Assembly (NCBI GenBank): GCA_037367355.1
Contig: CM074698.1
Coordinates: 2,480,001 to 2,544,000, forward strand
Source: Neoscytalidium dimidiatum
Lineage: Eukaryota > Ascomycota > Dothideomycetes > Botryosphaeriales > Botryosphaeriaceae
Direction of reading: 5' to 3'
DNA length: 64,000 bases
In this document: piece after piece, positions 11,008 to 22,864 of the stretch
Numbering within the stretch: position 1 is the first letter of the stretch
Layout: every line of letters begins with the position of its first letter
Notes under the pieces: generated by a model
What the model was told of the DNA's origin: nothing
Seen by the model: only the letters and a program-made list of their open reading frames with translations
Database searches by the model: none
Position numbers and translations under genes: made by a program

Positions 11008-12857
11008 ATGGCAGCCCGTCTCGCCGTCAGCTCGCTCGCCTTTCTGGTGTCACTTGCGTCTGCGATAACTACAGACAGCACAGATTCTTTTCAGCAGACA
11101 TGTCTCTCTTTTCAGCCCCAGAAATATGTTCACAATTCCACACTGACTGTCCGGGAGTTTGTCCCTGCAAACACGACCCTCGCATTCCCGGACAATGATG
11201 CAACGTGTAGCCGCGCAAGTCAGCTGGTCTCGGCCGATATTTGTCGGATAGCCATGTCTATTCCGACTTCGGAGAGGTCTAGTATCACTTACGAAATGTG
11301 GCTTCCCAGGGATTGGAGCGGAAGATTCTTGGCCACGGGTAACGGCGGCATTGACGGCTGTGAGTGTTGTTCGTCCTGCCTTCTGATGTTGCGGTTTGCT
11401 GATTTCTTGAAGGCGTCAAATACGAGGATCTTGCCTATACTTCCCTCAACGGCTTTGCTGCTGTTGGTTCAAACAACGGACACAATGGAACTTACGGAAA
11501 TGCCTTCTACCGAAACGAGGAGGTTGTGAGGGACTTCGCCTGGAGATCGTGAGTTGCCTAAGTCGAACACTCTTCACGCACTTGTACTGACGCCTGCCAG
11601 CCTTCACACCGCGACCGATGTTGGTAAGAAGCTTACCAAGCTGTTCTATGAGGAAGAGATCAGCAAATCCTACTACCTGGGCTGCTCTCTCGGTGGACGA
11701 ATGGGTATCAAGGCCGCCGAGAAATTCCCTGACGACTACGACGGCATTGTAGCTGGTGCCCCTGCTGTTGACTTCAACGATCTCATCTCGTGGAGAGCAA
11801 GCTTCTACACCATCACCGGCGCTCTGGGCTCGGCGAACTTCATCTCTACCGACACGTGGAAGACAACCATCCACAATGAGGTCCTCAACCGTAAGCAGAC
11901 CCCTAGACGTGATTGATCATCCCAAACTCACGCCAAAGGTGATCAGAGTGCGACGCCATCGACGGCGTCGAAGACGGCATAATCGAAGACCCCTCCCTCT
12001 GTCACTTCAACCCGGAAACGCTCCTCTGCGGCGCCTCCACCACGGCCAACAGCACGACCTGCCTCACGGCCATCCAAGTGGGAATCGTGCGGCAGATCTT
12101 CTCGCCCTTCCTCAGCCTCAACGGCGACCTCATCTTCCCGGGCATGCAGCCGGGCAGCGAGACGGGCGCGGTCGACCGTCTGTACGCCGGCAAGCCGTTC
12201 TCCTACTCGGAAGACTGGTTCAAGTACGTGCTGTACAACCCGTCGTGGAACGCGTCGACCTTCAGCGCTCTCGACGCCGCGTACGCGGACCACCGCAACC
12301 CGGCCAACATCCGCACGTGGCCGGCGTCGCTCGCACGCTTCCAGCGCCGCGGCGGCAAGCTGCTGAGCTACCACGGCCAGCAGGACCAGCAGATCACCAG
12401 CTTCAACACCCCGCGCTTCTACGCCCACCTGATGGCCGGCATGGGGTACGACTTCAGCGCCATGGACGACTTCTTCCGCTTCTTCCGCGTCAGCGGCATG
12501 AACCACTGCAACAGCGGGCCCGGCGCGTGGGTGCTCGGTCAGGGCGGCAACGCGGCCGCGACGGGCATCCCGTTCGATGCGGAGCACAGCGTGCTGGCGG
12601 CGATGGTGGACTGGGTCGAGAACGGCAATGCGCCGGAGACGATCACGGGCACGAAGTTCGTAAATGATGCGGTCGCGCAGGGCGTCGCGTTTGAGCGGAG
12701 GCACTGCAAGTATCCGCTGCGGAACACTTTCCTGGGGGAGGGGAGGGACCCGAATGATCCGGACAGCTGGGAGTGCAAGTGGGTGAATTGGTGGGATGAC
12801 GCAAGCGGTGCGGCGTTTGACAACCCGTGGGTCGATGGGCCGGGCAGGCACCATTGA
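11008..12857 (+). CDS. Secreted tannase / feruloyl esterase family enzyme
   Basis: Four exons: 11008-11359, 11413-11548, 11601-11890 and 11947-12857; 562 aa, all junctions in phase. Residues 1 to about 19 are a signal peptide (AARLAVSSLAFLVSLASA). The body is an alpha/beta-hydrolase of the tannase/FaeB family, which hydrolyses ester bonds of gallic or ferulic acid in plant polymers. The CS-D-HC signature is complete: Cys191-Ser192 in GCSLGGR (nucleophile and nucleophile elbow), Asp406 in HGQQDQQI, and His446-Cys447 in SGMNHC; in this family the two cysteines form a disulfide that positions Ser and His. The lid region has the usual extra cysteines and several NxS/T sites. The sequence does not separate tannase from feruloyl esterase. 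It stands alone between the AT-rich island and a rhodopsin-domain gene, and suits extracellular plant-matter degradation. Confidence 0.93.
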
Positions 12858-13876
12858 CGGAGGGCTTATAAGACTTTCTCCGTGTAGTTTGTAATGCGAT
12901 TGATTAAATATTTGATATTCAAATTCTTTCAGCCAGCTCTTGGTCTCACACTTGCAATCCGGTCTCAATGGAGATATACAACCTACAATCGTAGCAGACC
13001 AACCGCAAAAGACGCGGTAAAAATTACCACGAAATAGCCGACGGAGGCGGTCGATTGTTCCGTGCCTCCATCCAAAGACGTTCGCGAGGACGAAAGAGCG
13101 CGGAACTACCCGTAAGTGAAACAAAGTCAGGCTGGATCAATCTGGACCCCTGAAGCTTTGCAGATGTTAGTGATCTGAGGCGGTGGGTCCACTGCATGGT
13201 CCTGACTCGATCGATGCTCTCCAAGTAGGCCCAGAGCACGCAACGACTTACTTCTCAATTCTCGAGCCACACCTACACCAATGGAGTCAAGATATTGGGT
13301 TTTGAGCTCGGCAGCGGCAGTAATAGAATTTGTCTGCTTTGCTCGAAAATGATCTTGAAGGAAAGACCATTCCAAGGGACGAAGAAATCACAAATCGGCC
13401 AGACGACGCATCTTAACGAGCCAAGCCGGAAAAACCGGTGTCTGCAAATCTCGAGATACGGGGAGGCGGATCCACAACAGTGCGGCGCAGCCGTGCCGTC
13501 CCCGGTCTTCACCGTCAAGCATCGTCTCGGGGACAAGGGGAGATATGATGGACCATCCCACTGGTGTCCGCACCGGAGCCACAGGGATTTTTAGGACCGG
13601 TCCGTCCTCCCTGAATTCTTGATGAAAGGACTGTCCGAATCGCTGGCTTCAGCTCGCGTACGTATGTACCTGCGTCTGTGACTGCAGGCTTCATTGACGG
13701 AAATTTCTGCTGTTTCGGCGTGCCATGAGATGACCGCTGTCCCGCATGCTTGTGAAGGCCAATGAAAGTTTTGAATTTTACTGTGAACCGCCTCGTGAAG
13801 TCGTCTGGATATCAAAGGAGAAAAAAAAAAAAGGAATGTGTATAGGAGGACGACCCTCTCGTGGCGACAGTGCTTG
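12858..13876. other. Convergent 3' spacer
   Basis: About 1 kb between the stops of two convergent genes. It is AT-rich just after the tannase stop (12890-12920), a plausible 3' end and polyadenylation region, and has an A12 run near 13823-13834. No gene seen. Confidence 0.5.
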
Positions 13877-15162
13877 CTACTGCACCCTTCCCTTCCCGCC
13901 ATACTCCACAACCTCATACTGCACCGCCGCGCCCGCGACGCCCCCAAAGCTATCCCTCTCTGCATCGCCCACACTCCCGCCCCTGCTCCCCACCAGCCGG
14001 CTCTCCATCTCGATATCCACCGCCTTGCTCATCTTGCGCTCCCGCCTCGTGCTCAGGTGCGTCGCGTTCCCGAAGCTGCTGAGCTTCGATGCCGAGTACG
14101 CGCCGCCGGTGCGGGTCGTGCGGAGCAAGTCATCGTTGGAGCGGCCGGTGGCCAGGTTATACAGAAACTGGAAGCAGGGGCGCATGACGACGAGCGAGGC
14201 CGCGATGATGCCGACGTCCATCTCGACCATCGAGATGGCGTTGGGTATCGTGTTGGTCCACTGCGGATCCTTCTTCGCGGCCGGGTCCGGGAAGAATTGG
14301 AGGATGAGGCGGGTGATGGCGCAAGAGGTGTGGCTGGGTGGGTGAACAAACGTTAGCAAACGTGTATCTGGAATGTGCGGGAGGAGAGAACTTGAAGACG
14401 CACACGAAGCCGAGCAAGATGAGGAAGAGAAGCTGTTTGATTTCAGGGCGCTTGTCTTTCATCTTGATAAGCGCCGGCAGCGGGATGCAGATGACCATAA
14501 TGCTAGTGATGATGTTGACAGCGTGACCGCTGAAGCGGAATTGTGTCAGATCGATGCAGCTGCCCGGCGTCTTGGAAAGATAGGATTTCTGAATGGGGTT
14601 GCATTGGAAGATGCTGATGATGGTTGCTGCTCCGTAGTATCCGACGACGACGAAGGTTGTGATGTGCACCAGCACGCGTGTGATGCGTACGGTAAGAGAG
14701 TCGGCGCGCTTGAAGAGTTGTGCGTAGACGAGACAGAGGGATAGCTTAGTGAAGAGGTACGTCGGCTTGAAGACTATCATATTCGCGAAGAAAAGCTACG
14801 GCTGGTCAGCTCGAATTCTCTCGTGACGCCTGCAGGAGGCTACGCACTTTCTTCGGAACCACTGAGTTCTTCACTGCTGCCGGAAGGTCTGCAGCATGCT
14901 TTCCGTACCCGTAGGAGATCACTGCGATAACATTGAAGCATTCTTGAGAAATCGAGCAAAGCTGGAGAACTGATGAGATTCGTAGACAAGCACCGGGCCA
15001 GAGTTATGTACATACCAAGGCGATGAGTATACAATAATCGGAAAGATCTAATCGCCTACGATATCCTCGAAAGCCAAGGCGCAGGGCCACGAGTAAGATG
15101 GCGAGAGTGCCAAAGACAAATGTGTTCCAGAGCAAGACGGGGCCCCTGTCCTCTCCCGCCAT
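13877..15162 (-). CDS. Rhodopsin-domain (PTH11-like class) seven-TM membrane protein, copy 1
   Basis: Four exons: about 15162-15016, 14961-14848, 14795-14404 and 14333-13877, giving 369 aa. The start MAGEDRGPVLLW leads into TM1 (FVFGTLAILLVALRL). The order continues as in fungal rhodopsin-domain proteins: a GYRRRLDLSDYCILIAL loop, GYGKHAADLP, an LFFANMIVFKPTYLFTKLSL helix, CNPIQKSYL with a conserved Cys, IKMKDKRPEIKQ, and PNAISMVEMDVGIIAASL near the last helix, then a polar cytoplasmic tail. Family members are proposed receptors or sensors; the ligand is unknown. The donor of intron 3 is ambiguous (GTGCGT chosen over GTTCTC because it gives the expected helix length). A paralogous gene lies 3.5 kb further right on the same strand. 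Confidence 0.85.
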
Positions 15163-16718
15163 GGCGATCTCTTGTGCTGTTGATCAGACCCCAAGGAAGA
15201 AAGATTGGCGGCGGGAAGGCGGTATTCAAGCATGGCGAAAGAAGAGGTCTGTGAATGTTTTAAACAACTCGTGATCCATTCTATCATGCGGGGCGAAGTT
15301 CGCGGAGCAAGGAAGCAGGGCTCGCTTGGGGTGATGAGCAAAAGCGTATGCAGGAGCTCGCAGGGACTGTTCGGTGGACTGACTTGTGTTTGTTTGCTTT
15401 TACCGGCCTGTGCCACAGCCAACATGAGTTCTGGCAGCTTGTCGGCACAGCCGTCCGTCATTTTCCGCCTGCCTACCGTGGCAGAACTAGTTGAAATCTG
15501 GTGGGTGGGTAGTTGACTCGCGCACGCAAAGCCAAGACGGACTTGCGAGCCTTTGCTCCTGCGTGATCGCCAACATGGAACACGCGCCTGGAAAATTTAA
15601 GGAAATGCGCGGGAACGTGCCACAGAAACGGCGCGCTAACTTCAAAAGAAGTACGAGATCTCCTTAATATATGTCGCTATGTATCGTCAGTTCTGAGATT
15701 TGGCTATGGGGAGTCTACGTCAATGTAGTCGTCACCTTTATCCGTTTAAACTCCCGCCGGACGAAAAAGAAAAGATGATACTGGTAATTCGTAAGTAAAA
15801 CGCCTGGCAGGGAGAGGAGTGGAGAATTACTGTAGGTCACAGAAATGCATTGCCCAACTTGACAGCGGGGTAATGTAGTTGAGGCTGTGACGCACTGGCA
15901 CACGGCAATCCATTCGGGATCAGAATACCGGGCCTGGGTATGCCCGTAGCTCCATTTGGATCGTGGCCGTGAGGGGGGCTGCGGCTCGCATCATGAGGAA
16001 GTCCGGTTAAAAGGCTTTAGGCGTGGCTGAAGGCCTACGGATACGGCCGGTAACGGATTGTGCCCTATTCGCCTTGAAGAGGGGATGAGGTCCCGACGTC
16101 CGCTGTGGATGCTTCCCGACTCTGGCCGTGGCTTCGATACAAGAGTTAATTGACGGGTTTCTCCATGCCGTTTGGTCAGCCTCATAGGGTCAGCGGCCGT
16201 CGGTTGACCCCGCCTTCAGTTCTCATAACCTCGTTGGGGATGCCGCCCGAAGCACACCTAGCTTCCTTGTTCCATTGAATTGCACCTTGAGTAACGACTA
16301 GAAAAAAGAAGTGAGTGTTGAATATGACATCTCTCGTTGTTAGAGTTGCGCTACGCGTACAAACAGGGCTACTTGGATGAGCTTACCTTCTCTTCATTCC
16401 CTTTCGTAGTATGTAATAACGTTTTACAACATCATTCGTTACCACTTCGACGTGTAGAAAATTTCCTGCCGCACTTCATAACCTTCAAATTTATAACAGC
16501 CAACAGGGACAAATAAAGCCCAGAATTTAGCTTTTACAGGCTTCAAAGTGAAATTCTCATATGGTGCAACACCCAATATCGATTTTGTCTCTACCGGTGT
16601 CTACAAAAGCCCGTGTTCAGTTGAATCAAGCTTGAACAACGCACCTGACATGATCAAAGCTCAGCTTTACACCAGAAAAGGTGCGTTTTTAACATTGTCC
16701 GACTTTTTCTGACACTCT
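15163..16718. other. Gene-free spacer
   Basis: 1.56 kb between the start of the rhodopsin-domain gene and the 3' end of the SDR gene. It should hold the promoter of the rhodopsin-domain gene. No ORF, RNA gene or repeat that I can support. Confidence 0.5.
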
Positions 16719-17570
16719 TCAAACAACTCTTCCCCTGTTTGGCCAGCTTCCCACAGTCTTCCAAAAGTCCCGTGAATCAAGTACTCTTCCCAACGTCTCA
16801 GCATCCCTTGGGAGCGCTCTGACGTTCTCTTCTTCCATCAATTCGGCAACCCATTTTCTGTACTCCAATTTGGATGCTTCCTCTTCACCCAGCTTCTCCT
16901 TGGCCCTCTCTTCAACAATGGGAGCCCAAGCATGGAAAAGATCCCACCAATCGTACACATGCAGATCGGTCAGCAACCACCGTTTCCCAGGGGTGAATCT
17001 GCGGTGAACGGCAATAATAGCCCGGGAGACATCATCGCCATGGACTAGATGCAGAGCCTTCTTCGCCTTGACTTGCTCTTTGGATCTCGCAACGAGCGTG
17101 ACCCAGTCTTTCGGGTTGCGGGACCCTCCATATAGGCCGGCCAGATTGAGCACGGAGCCGGAGACGCATTCGCGTAGCTCATCTTCGGCAATGGCGCGGG
17201 CGTTGCTGGTGTCGTAAGACGAATGGCTATCATTCCAATGCGGGTCAGCAAAGATGCCCGTAGAACCTAGCTGGATCCAGTTGTTCTCGTCGCCGTGGCT
17301 CTTGCGGTACAAAGACGTCAGATGGCGGGATTGGCCGGGTCCCTTGAGCGGAAAAGTGATAAGGACGGTCTTTGCAGAGGGTAGCTTGTCGTACTGCTCC
17401 TGATCAGAAGAGTCCGGGCTGAACTTGAAAGGGATTGTCCCGTCGCGGCCGGTAGTTGTGGTAGCTGCCCAGCTGATGGCGGCGTGATCGAGCTGGGGGA
17501 CAAGGAAAGTCGAGGTCCAGCCAGCTCCCAGGATGAGCAAGTCGACCGACTTTGGCGACATTCTGATCAT
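16719..17570 (-). CDS. Atypical NAD(P)-binding epimerase/dehydratase-like protein (extended SDR fold)
   Basis: Single exon, 283 aa. The N-terminus (residues 9-24) is a Rossmann first strand and loop, DLLILGAGWTSTFL. The nucleotide-binding pattern GxGxxxxF is close to that of atypical SDRs of the YeeZ type (SDR_a5). Further features are LITFPLKGPGQSRHL, IQLGSTGIF, AIAEDELRE, the block LNLAGLYGGSRNP (usual position of the epimerase loop) and VHGDDVSRAI. No clear catalytic YxxxK triad is visible, as is common in this subgroup, so it may bind NAD(P) without classical SDR chemistry. A second in-frame ATG three codons in (MSPKSVD) could be the true start. It sits between two rhodopsin-domain genes on the same strand. 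The substrate is unknown. Confidence 0.8.
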   Translation of the reverse strand: MIRMSPKSVDLLILGAGWTSTFLVPQLDHAAISWAATTTTGRDGTIPFKFSPDSSDQEQYDKLPSAKTVLITFPLKGPGQSRHLTSLYRKSHGDENNWIQLGSTGIFADPHWNDSHSSYDTSNARAIAEDELRECVSGSVLNLAGLYGGSRNPKDWVTLVARSKEQVKAKKALHLVHGDDVSRAIIAVHRRFTPGKRWLLTDLHVYDWWDLFHAWAPIVEERAKEKLGEEEASKLEYRKWVAELMEEENVRALPRDAETLGRVLDSRDFWKTVGSWPNRGRVV

Positions 17571-18672
17571 TTCAAAGATGGATGTAGATCGTCAACTGTT
17601 CAGTACGCTTTCGGATGGCCTGTTGTTTGGCGGGAGAAAGATGATCTCATTGACGCAGCCTGAGTTAAATAGAGCACTTCGCTAATCCATATCAAGTAAG
17701 CGCGCCGGTCCGTTCGTATCTCTGCCCCACGCCCGCACCTCTTTCCAACCACACTATTTCTGCTTCTCTACCCGGCTCTGCTGTACATCATTCGAATGTA
17801 ACGATCATTTCCATTGCAGCGTAGTTCCTTGTGCTCATTCGGAAGAGTCTTGTCTCACGCGTTACGCCCGCCCTCTACCGCCGTTCATGCCGCACTTTAC
17901 ACACCCTTTAAAGATCCATGAATCCATATTCTGGAAGCCTGTGCGCTTCGTACAGGTTCAAGATGAGTCGCCAGTGTAAACCCCGGAGTATCTTCGTCAG
18001 AGCAAACGGGATGTTCTGAAAAACCATCATTGAGCTGCAACCGACATTTCGTATTTCCCCTCGGCCCTCGGCACTGCGAGCGTAGTGCATGATGAATAGT
18101 CAAGATTATGAAGCAGGGCGGTGCCGCGTCGTGCGTCTTTGGAACCTGTCCGCCTCCATGTTCGCCCATTCCCGTTACGTCGGACGGGGACATCCAGCCG
18201 ATTGGAGATAGCGCTGACCCAGACATCTGAGGGCAAGGGAACTGCTGCAAAAATTTAACGAATTGTTTTGAAGAAGACAAGGGCAGGCAACTGCCTCCCC
18301 TTAGCTTCGGTAGAATTATCGAGTCTTTCCAGGAATTGTTGTGCGCTTCCTAACAGTACCTTTTTTTTTTTGGGGGGGGGGGGTGGAGATCCTTTCTACC
18401 GTGGCTACAAGCATGAATTATGCCCAGTCGGCACCTAGTGCTGTAGCACGAGAGGGTAGTGGTCATTGCATAGCAAAAGGTTACTGTTCCTTTTCTCAAC
18501 TCTTGTCATGGGTCAGCTCGCAAGAATGCTGTTGGTTTCGGAAGCCAGGAGTGGTCCTCAGTATCGGCCCCTTCACGCGGCAACCTGTAGCCCGAATGCT
18601 GAACATATAACCTATCTACACGCGCGGACTGGTGGCCACACTCATATGTAGCTGGGTATCTCGACTACCTTC
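17571..18672. other. Gene-free spacer with a T/G homopolymer tract
   Basis: 1.1 kb without a coding frame. It contains a run of about eleven T followed by about twelve G at 18361-18383, a likely hypervariable or error-prone tract. The promoter of the SDR gene should be at its left end. Confidence 0.5.
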
Positions 18673-20185
18673 TTAACTCCACCATACTAGTCTTCTTTCA
18701 TCTAATGCCCTTGCAGAGGACGCCAACGAATCAGCCCTCCCGCTTATATTGCATCCTTCGTCATCGTTGGACGCTGCTGTGCTCTCGGCATCTTTCAACT
18801 CCGCATCGGCTGTACCGCGACGCTCGAGTTCTTCGGTCGAATCGCGCACCCCCTCGCAGTCCACCCCGCCTCCAGATTTCGGACCTCCACCCACGCCTCT
18901 GCCCAGGATTTCTCTCATGGCTCTGACTGATGCCGTCCCAATCGTTGGTACTTCATAACCATTCCTCCTATCTTCGGTTTCTGACCGCGAAAGCGAGATA
19001 TGCAGCGTCCTTTTGAACAAGATACGCAGCGCAGGCACACACGCACACAGCAAGCCCGTGTTCGCCTCGGCGAGCGTCCATATCCAGGAGTTGAACATCA
19101 CCCAGGGGATGTCGTAAGTGGTGTATGCAGCGCGGTAGATGGAGATGAAACGCAGTATTCCAGCAACGCAAGGGCTGTTTCTCCCATTAGCAAAAATTAC
19201 CCCCTCTCAATTGAGATGGATAAAGATGGAGAGAAAATAAGAAGAATGGGGCAAGTAAAACAAAAGAAAGAAAGGCGAGTGGCTTGGCTGAACGTACAAA
19301 ATCGAAACACCGAGCAGCGCACCCGCCGCTATTTTCTGCCTCGAACTGATCTGCAATCTCCAGAGGAGCAATGTCGGCATGATGCATGCAAGGAAATCCT
19401 GTGTAATGGAGATGGCGTTGGCGGCAATCAACGTGGCACCCTCGTCGAAGCAGTGAAAGGACGAGGCGTTAGCGTCAACCCAAGCAAAGTCGACGAGCAT
19501 CCAGTATGCGTACATCGGGCGACAGTTGAAGAGCAAAGTGAAAGTGAAGGCGATGATATACCCGAAGACGTAGAAGAGGGATGCGTAGACGACATAGAGG
19601 AAAGGCGTGGGAAGGGAGGCAGTGAGGCGACGGTAGAAGAGCAGGACGGAGATTTTGGTGAGACCGGTGCCCCAAATGTACAGAAAGGAGATGGTGAAGG
19701 TGAACTAATGACAGCGTCAATCAATTGGGTGTTGAAGCTGGGAAAAGCGTATGTTGGGGTTACCTTTCGGAGTTCAACCCCCATTGTGGGCGTCAGATCC
19801 CAAACGTGCCTATCGAATCCATGCCTCGATGCTGGGTAAATCTTCCTTTAGTTGAGTGAAAGTGTGGACTTCGGTGCAGTATCTTACTGTACGCAATGAC
19901 GGCGTTCATAGCGATGGTAAAGAGCTACGAGTGTGAGTATTCTTCCTGAACCTTCAGGGGTGGGATTAAACTGACCAGTGCAGGGACAATGAAAACATCA
20001 TCTAGACCAGGATTCCGTTGAATTCTAAGACGTGCAACCAGACGGACCACGACGGCGATGAATACGAGCGCGCTCAGCACGCTCGCCAGTATCAGCAGGG
20101 TCCAATCTCGCCGGACGCCGTGAGGAAATGCATCGGTCTGCCAGGCCAGGAGGAGATCGAGCGGCGGCCGAAGCGTGCGCCCCAT
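18673..20185 (-). CDS. Rhodopsin-domain (PTH11-like class) seven-TM membrane protein, copy 2
   Basis: Five exons: 20185-19976, 19924-19888, 19831-19764, 19704-19298 and 19174-18673; 407 aa, all junctions in phase. The start was chosen at MGRTLRPP, which has a good Kozak context (CCGCCATGG). The pattern is the fungal rhodopsin domain: TM1 LLILASVLSALVFIAVVVRL, the loop RIQRNPGLDDVFIVPAL, GFDRHVWDL (equivalent of G-KHIWD), FLYIWGTGLTKISVLLFYRR, CRPMYAYW with a conserved Cys, DFLACIMPTLLLWRLQI, FPCVAGILRFISIY, and YDIPWVMFNSWIWTLAEANTGL followed by CACVPALRIL. A long polar, Gly/Ser-rich C-terminal tail follows. The role is probably sensing; the ligand is unknown. It is more canonical than copy 1. 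Confidence 0.9.
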
Positions 20186-21696
20186 GGCGGACGGGGACGA
20201 ACAAAGTTCATTGACACCTGAGCAGGCATGCGGGAACGGGCGGACAATTATAAAGTCTAATTGCCTTGGACCGATTCCGGTCCAGAACCAGGCCAGCGCT
20301 GACGGACCCGCCGCGCCCCGAAACGACAACTCCGGACGCTCCTTCACAACGTGAAACGCAAACCGACGAACCCCTCCTCAACCCCCTCGCTCTCATGCTC
20401 ACACCGTTCCCTGGCCTGGCGTTTCAACGGAATTCTTGGCTGTGCACCGGATCAACGGCGGCGGTGCTGGAAGCCGCTGCGGAAGGCCTGTTCCTGAAGC
20501 ATGCGGCCGCATCAAGCCAATGGGGATCCCTGCCGCAACGCAGCGAGGAAAGAATAAGCAGATCGAAAAGCTTATTTTGCGGCTGTTTTCGATAGTGGGA
20601 AGCCACCGAACGGCAGAATCTTACGACCATTAGCTCAAAGCGGTTAGTAGATGGCCCGGTAATTGCTATAATTGTAGATCTTTGCTGGTATGCTGTCTCA
20701 CCGGACCCCCGTTCGGATGCGTCCTGCGCGTCCCGCTTGGCTGCAAGGCATAGCGCAGGGTAGTATAGCAGAGGTTGGCTGTTGAGGCCCGAGTTTAGAC
20801 CCGCGGCGACTCGGCTGTGGCCGCGGGAGCTAGGGCAGCAGAAACAGCGGCTGACTGAGATTCACCATAACCAACAAACAAGCCGCGTAGGCTAAAAGGG
20901 AGGAGCTCGGCTGCGCATCTGCCGTCTTGAGAATCGTCCGCCCGACATAAGAAACGCACGACGCCTCTGACGAAGTTCGAAGGAAGAGCGCCCCTTCGCC
21001 ACCACAGTTGATAAACTCGGCTGCCAACAATAACAGTTGTAACGTTTCCTTCGAACGAGCCTGCGGCTGTTAGTGGGTGGGCATCGTCTCGCGGCAAAGG
21101 ATTCAGGGGCAATAACCGCGTGGCTGATATACCAGCCTCCCGCACCTACGGACTTCTGAATCTTGCATTACGCATCGCCATCGAGCTTGACATGTGATCT
21201 GCGGGCGGCGAGACGCCATCGCCGTAAAAGAGTCTACCCGAAGAGGCCCAGAACTTTATACCTAGCGCTGAGCCGACTGGTGATGGACGATCCGTTTTGC
21301 TGATCGTCCACTGGTTCTTGGATGTCCTCTAATCCGCCCCTACGCAGATCGAAGCATCTCAGGTGCATTGGACAGCGACTGCTTGGCTTTCTCTGTCTGC
21401 CATAGCATGAGACTTGCCTTTTCACGGTCGAATCATTGTGGAACTCTAAATGTGCAGACTTTGCCCTCATGCGCGCCGAGTCAAGGATTGCGAAGTAGAG
21501 ACGTTAGCAGAATATGCCGCTGGGTATCATGCCAAGGGAATCACGAGGTAGAAGTTTGAGCTCATCTCGTCTTTCTTTTGTTTACCTCATCATAGTCATT
21601 CAGTAAATACATAGCGCGTTGAAGACTCAATCAGGGTCTTGCCGAATTGAATCCTTTCCCGGGTATTTCTCCATCCGAAATAGTGTCCCCTGCCAT
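20186..21696. other. Gene-free spacer
   Basis: 1.5 kb upstream of the rhodopsin-domain gene and downstream of the dioxygenase gene. I see no coding frame, repeat or RNA gene. Confidence 0.5.
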
Positions 21697-22864
21697 TCAA
21701 GCCTTCGCCTCGGCTTCTTCCCTCGCCAAGGCCTCATTCCTGGACAAGCTATTAGGGTCGAAGTATGGCCTCTCGCCAATGCCGACAGCCCTGTTACCGA
21801 AGCGAGGGCCAATGTGGTCATAATCAAAGGTGGCAGTGTGGAACACGCTCCTGTTGTCCCAGATGGCAATGTCGTTCTTGTTCTGCCACTTAAACCTGAC
21901 CTGCAGCTCGTGGTTCTTGTAGATTAGGTCAAGGAACCAGTGGAGCAAGTGCTCGCCCTCCTGCTTGGTGAGGCCGTTGATGGTCTTGGGGAAGGCGCCG
22001 ACGGGGAAGATGCTCTTCCAGCCAGTCACTGGGTTGGTGCGCACGACCGGGTGCGTGGCGCGGAGGACATCGCCAACGTTCTCGGGTGAGCCACGCGGCT
22101 TGGTGTAGAGATTGAAGCTACCATTCTTCGCGACGTCATTGAAGAAAGGCGCCTCGAAGTTGGCCGTAAGCGTCTCGACAAACTTCTGGTACGGCGTCGA
22201 CAGCCTGTCGTAGATGTCATAGCCGCTGGCCCACAGCGTGTCGCCACCGGTACGCGGGAGCTCAACAAGGCGGAGGGAAGTGTAGTCGGCAGGCACGGGC
22301 TCGAACTGGATGTCAGAGTGCCACTGCGCCGAGTCTTGCTTCTTGTCGGAGAGAGCGAAGTGCTTGACCGGGTCGTAGTACTTCTTGCGCTGTTCCGAGG
22401 AAATGGTGCTGATCTCCGGGTCATTTCCGCCAAGTTCTCGGTCATCGTTGAGGACAGGGTGGATGTGGAGGGTGGAGGTGGAAGGCTTCCCGGTAAGTAC
22501 ACCAAGACGGTGGTTCAATTGCTTTTGCAGGTCGTTGGTGAGGTTGTCTTGGGCGCGGAAGAAAACAACACCGCGACGAGAGACTAAGTGATCATTAGTA
22601 TGATGCATCATGCGCTTGTCTCTTGAATATTGCCATGTCTTTATACTTACTAGTGATGGCAAGATCTCTCAGAAGCTCGTCCGAGTTGGGCGCGTTGATC
22701 CACTCTGCGAGATCCACGTTCTTGAACTCAGTGCCAATGATCGGCGTCACCTCGAAAGACTCATATTTGTCAAGGGCTCCGGAGAGCTTGAGGGGCTCCC
22801 TGTGAGGAACTTCGGCCTTGGAGGGCGGCACAACAACCTCTTGTTCGATCGCGGAAGGTGCCAT
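21697..22864 (-). CDS. TauD/TfdA-family 2-oxoglutarate/Fe(II) dioxygenase (Jlp1-like)
   Basis: Two exons, 22864-22651 and 22583-21697, 366 aa; intron GTAAGT..TTAG, in phase. The family uses Fe(II), O2 and 2-oxoglutarate to hydroxylate taurine, other sulfonates or aryloxyalkanoates; fungal Jlp1 releases sulfite from sulfonates. Iron ligands are visible: His160 and Asp162 in QWHSDIQFEP, and His320 in VFHTATFDYD. The probable 2-oxoglutarate-binding Arg is in FGNRAV about 16 residues later. Other conserved blocks are RGVVFFRAQ, LHIHPV, GGDTLWASGYDIYDRL, VVRTNPVTGWKSIFPV and NKNDIAIWDNRSV. No peroxisomal or secretory signal is visible. It resembles sulfonate/sulfate-ester dioxygenases more than 2,4-D dioxygenases, but substrate cannot be read from sequence alone. 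It stands alone; Met2 of the sulfur pathway is in the window but 26 kb away. Confidence 0.92.

Noticed and set aside
11943..13124. 393-codon open frame antisense to the tannase gene
   Set aside because: The translation is Arg/Val/Ala/His-rich and domain-free; the sense strand has the full CS-D-HC signature.
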